Below, in pieces: positions 5,679-10,637 of a stretch of DNA of 10,637 nt. Each line of letters opens with the position of its first letter. Position 1 is the first letter of the stretch. The translations under genes and the position numbers were made by a program. The DNA lies in contig JAQVUQ010000055.1 of NCBI GenBank assembly GCA_028699365.1, positions 1-10,637 of the forward strand, written 5' to 3'. Below the pieces are notes generated by a model. It did no database searches. It was not told the origin of the DNA and saw only the letters and a program-made list of their open reading frames with translations. This DNA is from UBA5359 sp028699365 [NCBI: bacterium] (GTDB lineage: Bacteria > UBP13 > UBA5359).

Positions 5679-8052
5679 TCCCGGATATAATCCTGGACAG
5701 ATTTTTGCGGGCCCCCCTCATCTCTTCCGGAGTCAGACCGCTCAGATCACCCTTCAGTCCAAGACGGCTCAACAGCGCCCCGGCGGCATCGTGAAACGAC
5801 TGATCCTTCCCCTTCAACCTCAAAGCAGCGTCAGCCAGCAGATCGTAATCCTCTATGCCGTCCCTCATATTTTCCAGCCGGATGGAGCTTACCGGCCCGT
5901 CGGGACCGGGATAGATCAGCATGCCGGAAGACGAAGGGCAGACCCCATCCAGATAAGGGTTCCATTCCGAGCGTATCTCGCTGGAGATGAACTGCTTATT
6001 ATCGACCCACCGGTTCATAGTCCAGATAAGGTAGCCGTCCGCTTCCACCGCCATGGTCCTCCAACAGAGCAGCCGCATATACACCCCGTCGCTCTCTATG
6101 TTGTTATCCATAGTGGTATACCACCAGACCTCTCTGCCCCGGGCATGGGCCTTACGGGCCTCCTCACGGTTATACAGAGCCATAGTAGGCATAAAGGCAT
6201 CCACCACGCCCGACAGCACGGAATCGTTGCCGTAGCTGTGATCGTTGATGGTGCTGACTATTTTCAGCCCCGTCTTTTCCTTTACCTCACTAAATATCTC
6301 CCGGGCGTAATCAAAATACTCGTGTTTCTGCTCGTCGAAGCCGTAGAAGTAGGATACAGGCAACAGGCCGCTCTCCTTGAGCCAGGGCGCCAGCTCCTTT
6401 TCCGTTCGCCGCAGATCATTTAGACTCTCCAGCTTCAACACCTGCCCGCCCTCGTCGTCATAACGAGCCCTGGCGATAGTGGAAGCCAGAAAAGCGTTCT
6501 GCCCGCGGGCGGCGGCTTCCTTGACCTTGTCCCGGGGTGTATTGAGCACGCCGGCATCGAGCGATCCTATTCCCACACGATAATCAAGGAGCAGGTCGTA
6601 GTATTTATCGGCCACTTTATCCCACTTTTCGCCGTAAACAAGCCTGTTAGCGTAACCCTTTTTGCCGCTGGCCGTTGCTTCGGAGAAGCAGAGAAACTTC
6701 TTCATATACCATTTGTCCGGCAAACGGCCGGGTAGCACCTCGATGTCCATCCGGCCGGACCACAGCGACTTTACGCCGTCGCCTGCGAGCCTGCCTTCCG
6801 CAACAACTTCATACGTGCTCAGACCGGAAGCCTTTTCCTCCGGAACCTTGACCTCTATCCATACAGGCTGGAAGGTGCGGTCTTTCAGCGGAAAGCTCTC
6901 ACGCTTCAGCAGCGGGTCCGGCCACCAGCCCGCGTAGGGGAAGGGCTCCGTCCGGTAATGATTGCGGGCAGGTTTGTCTATTTTGACGTAGCCGACCACC
7001 TTCCATGATATGCTCTCTTCCGGTAGCTTTCCGGATATCTTCCTGAACTTTATCCGGATATCTTCCATACCCCTGAAAGGAACCATAACCAGTTGGATGC
7101 ACTCTCTCTCTCCGGGAAAGACCTCCAGCCTGCCTTTGTCTGCGGCCTTTTCCAGGGGCATGTCGTCAATAAAAACCTTTTGCATGCTGTCTACCCAGAC
7201 GGCTTCCAGAGATCCTGACCGTCCATTCTTCTTAAGGCCGGCCCTGAATGCCTCCCGGCTGATCTCGCGCTGCAGGCTTACCCCCTTGCTCAGCAATTCC
7301 CACACATCCCGCTTCTGCTCGACGCTCAAGTCACCGGCATCCCTGATCCGGGCCATAGTGCTTTCCATCCCGGAAACCAGCGCAAGAGCCTTCTCGCTCT
7401 TCTCACGGGGATACTGACCTTTCAATTTGTTCAATCCGCTTTTGATCTCCGCAACTACACCGGGGGAGAGAAGGTTGAAGGACTCAACGACGTTATCGCT
7501 CACTTCCAGATCGTCGAACCACACCTCGTCGCCCTGACCCGCGCCGCTGGTCAGAAACAGTCTGGCCTTGACTACCTCGGCAGAGAATCTGACCCGGTAA
7601 GAGATCTGCTGCCAACCCGTGCTCCCCTCCAGAAAGATATCCTCCGAGGCGCTGCTGAATTTGTTTCCATAGGCCATCTTGCCTGCGGCATTATCGCCCT
7701 GCAAGCGTATATCCGCCTTGCCCCGGGCGTTCTTTGTCCTGGCCCAGACCTTTACGGTATACTCCGCTCCGCTCACTACCGGGATTTCAGTCTGCCACAG
7801 CGCCGTATTGGGACCCTCATTCTTGATGTACAATGAACGCTTGCCGGTATGGCCCATGTCGTCGGACCAGACAAAGGATGCCTTTGTTCCCGGCGACGCG
7901 TAATTGCTCCAGCCGGAAGGAAGAGCGCCCTTGCCGTTCTCAAAGCTGCCGTTGGGTCCGTTCAGCGGCAGAGCCGCTGAGGACGGGCTGCCGCAGCCCG
8001 TCAGAAAGACAAGGGCGGCAGCCGCGCAAATATACGGTAAATTCATCTTCAT
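5674..8052 (-). CDS. Lipoprotein with carbohydrate-binding-like domain and GH123/DUF4091 catalytic region
   Basis: The start at 8052 is preferred: GGAGG at 8060-8064 sits 7 nt before it, and MKMNLPYICAAAALVFLTGC is a normal lipoprotein signal with lipobox L-T-G-C20. An upstream ATG at 8073 has no better site. The protein has 792 residues. Residues about 30-185 resemble a CBM4/9-like beta-sandwich (NGSFENG, then WFDDLEV). Residues about 195-275 are helical. Residues about 280-445 are a beta-rich linker domain. Residues about 450-740 are the catalytic barrel. YFYGFDE carries an adjacent D573-E574 pair, matching the catalytic Asp-Glu pair of GH123 beta-N-acetylgalactosaminidases, which use substrate-assisted retention. 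IRLENMRDGIEDYDLL (724-739) is the DUF4091 hallmark. GH123-like hexosaminidase activity is the best guess, with exact sugar unproven. It follows the pilin gene by 54 nt. Confidence 0.9.
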   Translation of the reverse strand: MKMNLPYICAAAALVFLTGCGSPSSAALPLNGPNGSFENGKGALPSGWSNYASPGTKASFVWSDDMGHTGKRSLYIKNEGPNTALWQTEIPVVSGAEYTVKVWARTKNARGKADIRLQGDNAAGKMAYGNKFSSASEDIFLEGSTGWQQISYRVRFSAEVVKARLFLTSGAGQGDEVWFDDLEVSDNVVESFNLLSPGVVAEIKSGLNKLKGQYPREKSEKALALVSGMESTMARIRDAGDLSVEQKRDVWELLSKGVSLQREISREAFRAGLKKNGRSGSLEAVWVDSMQKVFIDDMPLEKAADKGRLEVFPGERECIQLVMVPFRGMEDIRIKFRKISGKLPEESISWKVVGYVKIDKPARNHYRTEPFPYAGWWPDPLLKRESFPLKDRTFQPVWIEVKVPEEKASGLSTYEVVAEGRLAGDGVKSLWSGRMDIEVLPGRLPDKWYMKKFLCFSEATASGKKGYANRLVYGEKWDKVADKYYDLLLDYRVGIGSLDAGVLNTPRDKVKEAAARGQNAFLASTIARARYDDEGGQVLKLESLNDLRRTEKELAPWLKESGLLPVSYFYGFDEQKHEYFDYAREIFSEVKEKTGLKIVSTINDHSYGNDSVLSGVVDAFMPTMALYNREEARKAHARGREVWWYTTMDNNIESDGVYMRLLCWRTMAVEADGYLIWTMNRWVDNKQFISSEIRSEWNPYLDGVCPSSSGMLIYPGPDGPVSSIRLENMRDGIEDYDLLADAALRLKGKDQSFHDAAGALLSRLGLKGDLSGLTPEEMRGARKNLSRIISGM
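7030..7066. repeat. Out-of-frame 14-nt direct repeat
   Basis: TCCGGATATCTTCC occurs at 7030-7043 and again at 7053-7066, a 23-nt period. Because 23 is not a multiple of three, the copies encode different residues (MEDIRI versus RKISG) in the GH123 gene. That argues for a nucleotide-level duplication or chance rather than a protein repeat. Confidence 0.6.
7962..7980 (-). repeat. Hairpin 2 of a tandem pair at the start of the GH123 gene
   Basis: TCAGCGGC (7962-7969) and GCCGCTGA (7973-7980) form a perfect 8-bp stem with a 3-nt loop. It begins 1 nt after the neighbouring hairpin at 7982-8002, in codons for the Ser/Ala-rich linker right after the lipobox. Confidence 0.65.
7982..8002 (-). repeat. 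Hairpin 1 of a tandem pair, over the lipobox codons
   Basis: GACGGGCTG (7982-7990) and CAGCCCGTC (7994-8002) form a perfect 9-bp GC-rich stem with a 3-nt loop. It starts about 50 nt after the start codon and covers the codons for TGCGSP, including the lipidated cysteine. Confidence 0.7.
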
Positions 8053-8059
8053 ATTACAA

Positions 8060-8064
8060 CCTCC
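8060..8064 (-). promoter_or_regulatory. Shine-Dalgarno that sets the GH123 lipoprotein start
   Basis: GGAGG on the minus strand is 7 nt before the ATG at 8052. It lies inside the longer frame from 8073, so it supports the shorter protein that begins MKMNL with a standard lipoprotein signal. Confidence 0.8.
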
Positions 8065-8106
8065 GTTTATCATCTTCTACACTTGCAAGCGTGTTTCCCT
8101 CCCGAT

Positions 8107-8766
8107 TCAATAAGGCCTGGACCAGAACGGATCGGAAGTAGATGTAGGTATAGTGGCAACGTTGTTCCAGAACTTGGCGCTGCCGTCGAAATAGAGCACC
8201 GTAACACCGCTCTTGTGCCGCTTGTCCTGTGCCGCCTGTATAGCAGGGATGGTACTAGGGACTACGTATACCTTGCCGGCGCTGTCATAGTTCTCCACCA
8301 GCATCATGGTTTGAGACGGCGTCTTGACTTCCGCCAGCGTGCGGATAGGCTGTCCGGCAGCGGGGGAACTGTAGTAATAGTTCAGAGCGTAATCGGGCTT
8401 GTAAGCGTTGATCCTGTCCTCGGAGGGGCACTTGTATATTTCAGGAAGCTTCTTGCCGGAGAAGTTGGTTACCAGATCCACCCCGTTTTTGACATACGAT
8501 GCCGTAGCCCTGTGCCAGATGGAACCGAAATTATTCTCGTTTAATCCCGTGCTTGCGGGAGGCCAGCTTGAGTACGGCATGCTCTCGTCCCAGTCCTGGA
8601 GATACATATTGAACGCCAGCCCAAGCTGCTTCATGTTGTTAAGACAGGTAGTCTGCCTGGCCCTGTCCCTGGCTTTGGAAAAGACGGGAAAGAGTATAGC
8701 GCTGAGTATCGCTATTATAGCAATGACTACCAGTAGCTCAATAAGTGTAAATCCCTTTTGTTTCAA
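8107..8766 (-). CDS. Type II pseudopilin-like protein, H-x9-DG family
   Basis: This 219-residue protein carries a prepilin N-terminus, [17 protein letters not shown]. Cleavage is predicted after G5, giving mature F1 and the conserved E5 (E10 of the precursor). The hydrophobic helix spans about 6-28, then [16 protein letters not shown] and a small globular domain with CPSED (C113). The C-terminus has [13 protein letters not shown], an exact H184-x9-D194-G195 signature of the large pseudopilin families in Armatimonadota, Lentisphaerae and Planctomycetes. I chose a TTG start at 8766 because GGAGG (8774-8778) is 7 nt upstream and gives a normal 5-residue leader. An ATG at 8787 would place the ribosome site inside the gene and lengthen the leader to 12. 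The protein is probably membrane-inserted and processed by a prepilin peptidase encoded elsewhere. No other pilus genes are present. It is followed 54 nt later by the GH123 lipoprotein gene. Confidence 0.92.
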   Translation of the reverse strand: MKQKGFTLIELLVVIAIIAILSAILFPVFSKARDRARQTTCLNNMKQLGLAFNMYLQDWDESMPYSSWPPASTGLNENNFGSIWHRATASYVKNGVDLVTNFSGKKLPEIYKCPSEDRINAYKPDYALNYYYSSPAAGQPIRTLAEVKTPSQTMMLVENYDSAGKVYVVPSTIPAIQAAQDKRHKSGVTVLYFDGSAKFWNNVATIPTSTSDPFWSRPY

Positions 8767-8773
8767 AACGATC

Positions 8774-8778
8774 CCTCC
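8774..8778 (-). promoter_or_regulatory. Shine-Dalgarno that sets the pseudopilin TTG start
   Basis: GGAGG ends 7 nt before the TTG at 8766. Codons for GG of the longer ATG-started frame overlap it, so the shorter leader is the more likely product. Confidence 0.75.
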
Positions 8779-8790
8779 TATATGCATATA
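8779..8790. repeat. 12-bp palindrome abutting the pseudopilin ribosome site
   Basis: TATATGCATATA is a perfect palindrome directly upstream of GGAGG, and it overlaps the 10-bp palindrome GCATATATGC at 8784-8793. It could be a protein-binding site or simply AT-rich leader sequence. TATAAC lies about 15 nt further upstream on the minus strand, but no good -35 partner is visible. Confidence 0.45.
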
Positions 8791-8841
8791 TGCTCTTTGT
8801 TATATGGTTCGACATTCATATCCGATATTCCTGCTTTTCGG

Positions 8842-8879
8842 GGGAGGCAAAGCGGTTAAGTTCCTCCGCCCTGCCTCCC
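8842..8879 (-). other. Strong 14-bp RNA stem between beta-helix and pseudopilin genes
   Basis: In the minus-strand RNA, GGGAGGC-AGG-GCGG (8879 to 8866) pairs with CCGC-TTT-GCCTCCC (8855 to 8842). All 14 positions pair, counting two G-U wobbles, around the 10-nt loop AGGAACTTAA. On the plus strand those wobbles would be C-A mismatches, so the fold is specific to the sense transcript. The sequence after it is CCCGAAAAGC with no T-tract, so it is not a standard intrinsic terminator. An alternative 5-bp hairpin (8872-8886) competes with its 5' side. Confidence 0.6.
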
Positions 8880-8906
8880 GCAGGCATATCTCTTTGTACC
8901 CGTACC

Positions 8907-8925
8907 GCACAAACTCAGTTTGTGC
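8907..8925 (-). other. Hairpin with the beta-helix stop codon in its loop
   Basis: GCACAAAC (8907-8914) and GTTTGTGC (8918-8925) form a perfect 8-bp stem. The 3-nt loop on the minus strand is TGA, the stop codon of the beta-helix/LamG gene. No T-tract follows. It may be a 3'-end stability element; the function is not known. Confidence 0.6.
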
Positions 8926-10637
8926 CTGCGTGCATGACGCTGATAACTTGCGTGCCGCCGAGTGCGGTCCTGTATATCCGAACGTCATCCGCCAGGCCGG
9001 TATAGTATATTGTACTGCCGCCCCACTTGCCTATCATGACGGCACCGTTGCCCAGGTCTCCTCCGTTCTTGGGCGATATGTCACCCCCTCCTATCGATGT
9101 CCCGTCCACATAGAAGACGGCCTGGCCGTCTCTGTCCATGGTCAGCGTCACGTGATGCCAGGCGCCGGTAATATCTCCGCAGGACAAATGAAGATACTGC
9201 GTGGCACCGCTGCCGTTGTTCAGCTTCAGTCGCAGTTCGTCCGCATCGGCGTTATAGTAGAAGGCGAACCCTTTGCCGTTCGTGTCCTGGGGATTGCCTT
9301 TGCCGATAATGGTATGTGTCCCGGTAGTCCCCGTCACCTTTATCCATGCCGCCAGAGTGATATCGCTGTCTGAAAGATTCAAGCCGGCGGAATTGGGGAT
9401 CTGCACGTAGTCTCCGTTGCCGTCCAGGCTGACGGCCCCGCCGACCCGGCCGGCCGTGCTCCAGGCCGCATCTCCGTAAAGCGTACCTGTATTGTCGTTG
9501 CCGGAGGCATCGGCCGCACTGGTGCCGCCGGTTTCGTTCAGTCTCCAGTGCCCCGCCATATCGGCCGTTACGCCGAATGGCAGTGCTCCGCGATATATGC
9601 CGTCCGCTCCCGGCAGCAGTGTTGTGCCGTCACATTTGACCGGCTCCACGCCTCCCAGGGCCAGAGGCGTCCTGGGCCTGTAACCACTGAGATCGGGATC
9701 TGCATAGACTCCGTTATCCTCCCAGTCAGTACCGTTTACCAGATCTGCAAAGGTATAGAATGTCTGTACGGTACCTGGAGCCGTGGTCAGAGACCTGTAG
9801 AGAGCCGCAGCAGAAGACGTATCCATTCTGTAGTGCAGGTTACCGTCCAGTTCCAGGGTATGGTCCCAAACCACTCCGCCCGACATGATGGCGCCGTCAC
9901 TGGGCGCAGCCTGTATAAATATATTGTTTACCACCTTCTGGTATGGGTCGCTGCTCCTGTACGGCTGCCCGACCAGATCCACACCCAAGCCGCCGGCGGT
10001 GTCGCCTATCAGAATCGTATTGTTGTAAATATACCGCGGATCCCCGTCGGTCCCGATATTTTCAACACTATGGCCCGTAAAAGCACGCAAGCAATAATAG
10101 CCGTCGGCATCAGCGTTAACGCTGGAGTAGGTGCCGTCGGCAAGCTTTCTGTAAAAAAGCTTCTCCTTGCTGGCATCTATTATATTGTGGTGGATGTATT
10201 TTTTACCGGGCTGCGGATTGTCAACCGGATTTCCGGAAGCATCCGTGACGCCCTGACGGGAGACCCCGGTGCCGACACGAATCATTCTGTTGTGATGGAT
10301 ATCGACCTCGTAAGTGGCCGACCCCAGTTGGACGGAATCATCCTGTATGTCGCTGAACTCGTTATTGTAAATGCTGTAATTATAACCGGTATATAGTATG
10401 TCTATGGCATCGTGCAGATTCTTGAATGAAGAGTTCTTTACAGTTATATCGTGTGTGTCCGCATGAATGTACAGCCCGTAATCCATCATGGTTGAGGTAT
10501 AGACCTCCTTTACGTCTTGCCAGGTCAGCCAGGCGGGGAAATAGTCGTTTATCTCCAGCCCGTCAAAAATTATGCTGTGCGACGTGCCGAATACACGTAT
10601 GCCGTACTGGCTGGTCGTGCCGTCCAGCTTCAAGTTG
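8915..10637 (-). CDS. Right-handed beta-helix protein with C-terminal LamG-like domain, 5' end outside window
   Basis: The reading frame is open through the upper window edge, and the first visible residues (NLKLDGTTS) lie within a beta-helix coil, so no start can be assigned; 573 residues are visible. Residues about 1-270 carry repeated parallel beta-helix coils, each with N-rich turns: SIIFDGLEIND, DITVKNSSFKN, YSIYNNEFSDI, VDIHHNRMI, YIHHNIIDA, YIYNNTILIG and KVVNNIFIQ. IQDDSVQL resembles acidic ladder positions of polysaccharide lyases and GH28-type enzymes. Residues about 360-562 form a concanavalin-A/LamG-type lectin domain, from GHWRLNETGG through AWIKV, WHHVTLTMD and FYVDG to ADDVRIYRTAL. 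Such proteins are usually exported and bind or cleave polysaccharides. Whether this one is a lyase, a hydrolase or only a binder cannot be decided. It lies 148 nt upstream of the pseudopilin gene. Confidence 0.88.
   Translation of the reverse strand, partial: NLKLDGTTSQYGIRVFGTSHSIIFDGLEINDYFPAWLTWQDVKEVYTSTMMDYGLYIHADTHDITVKNSSFKNLHDAIDILYTGYNYSIYNNEFSDIQDDSVQLGSATYEVDIHHNRMIRVGTGVSRQGVTDASGNPVDNPQPGKKYIHHNIIDASKEKLFYRKLADGTYSSVNADADGYYCLRAFTGHSVENIGTDGDPRYIYNNTILIGDTAGGLGVDLVGQPYRSSDPYQKVVNNIFIQAAPSDGAIMSGGVVWDHTLELDGNLHYRMDTSSAAALYRSLTTAPGTVQTFYTFADLVNGTDWEDNGVYADPDLSGYRPRTPLALGGVEPVKCDGTTLLPGADGIYRGALPFGVTADMAGHWRLNETGGTSAADASGNDNTGTLYGDAAWSTAGRVGGAVSLDGNGDYVQIPNSAGLNLSDSDITLAAWIKVTGTTGTHTIIGKGNPQDTNGKGFAFYYNADADELRLKLNNGSGATQYLHLSCGDITGAWHHVTLTMDRDGQAVFYVDGTSIGGGDISPKNGGDLGNGAVMIGKWGGSTIYYTGLADDVRIYRTALGGTQVISVMHAGTN

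Noticed and set aside
6113-6124. 12-bp palindrome GTGGTATACCAC
   Set aside because: It is inside the GH123 coding region, isolated, and a few such palindromes are expected in a window of this size.
6481-6520. Nested inverted repeats (GGAAGCC to GGCTTCC around two smaller palindromes)
   Set aside because: The arms are only 7 bp with a long interior; in GC-rich coding sequence this is expected by chance.
8764-8787. ATG at 8787 as the pseudopilin start
   Set aside because: The GGAGG would then lie inside the gene and the leader would be unusually long; the TTG at 8766 has correct spacing and a standard leader.
8800-8988. A 62-codon minus-strand frame across the beta-helix gene end
   Set aside because: It overlaps the LamG gene in another frame and shows no motif, ribosome site or compositional support.
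8408-9373. A 321-codon open frame on the plus strand
   Set aside because: It spans the antisense of the pilin, the spacer and the LamG domain; the minus-strand genes have clear family motifs and this frame has none.
9548-10396. A 282-codon open frame on the plus strand
   Set aside because: It is antisense to the beta-helix gene, with no ribosome site or domain signature.

Overview
The window is an accessory, carbohydrate-related region with seven protein-coding genes, all on the minus strand and read from high to low coordinates. It probably comes from an Armatimonadota-like (or PVC/Lentisphaerae-like) bacterium. The main reason is the 8107-8766 gene, a type II pseudopilin with the leader [11 protein letters not shown], the motif [16 protein letters not shown] and a C-terminal H-x9-DG signature. 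That architecture is heavily expanded in Armatimonadota, Lentisphaerae and Planctomycetes, and the FPVF..AR..ARQT.C form is the one I associate with Armatimonadota. The assignment rests on this signature and the gene content only. Shine-Dalgarno sequences are mostly strong (GGAGG).

Layout in transcription order: (1) 10637-8915, the 3' part of a right-handed beta-helix protein with a C-terminal LamG-like lectin domain, 5' end outside the window. (2) A 148-nt, highly structured intergenic region. (3) 8766-8107, an H-x9-DG pseudopilin with a TTG start. (4) 8052-5674, a lipoprotein with an N-terminal carbohydrate-binding-like domain and a GH123/DUF4091 catalytic region. (5) 5607-4159, a cytoplasmic DUF3604-type PHP metallohydrolase. 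(6) 4108-1322, a large cytoplasmic protein with a putative glycoside-hydrolase-like TIM barrel. (7) 1321-1105, a short gap with a possible 47-residue membrane peptide or gene remnant. (8) 1104-316, a Cof-type HAD phosphatase. (9) 219-1, the exported N-terminus of a protein resembling metallophosphoesterase N-terminal or SdrD-B-like domains, cut by the window edge.

Genes 3 to 6 are separated by about 47-66 nt and are probably one operon. The inferred theme is glycan capture and breakdown: a surface beta-helix/LamG protein and a lipid-anchored GH123-like hexosaminidase outside, then cytoplasmic GH-like and PHP enzymes, with a HAD sugar phosphatase and a possible secreted phosphoesterase downstream. 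Up to three phosphoesterase-type folds beside glycosidases suggest, without proving, a phosphorylated or phosphodiester-linked glycan.

The window is also rich in strong short inverted repeats. There are two tandem hairpins at the start of the GH123 lipoprotein gene, a 16-17-bp near-perfect inverted repeat at a domain boundary in the PHP gene, and a hairpin with the beta-helix stop codon in its loop next to a 14-bp intergenic RNA stem. I saw no tRNA, rRNA, CRISPR, insertion sequence or canonical intrinsic terminator on the coding strand, and no confident promoter.
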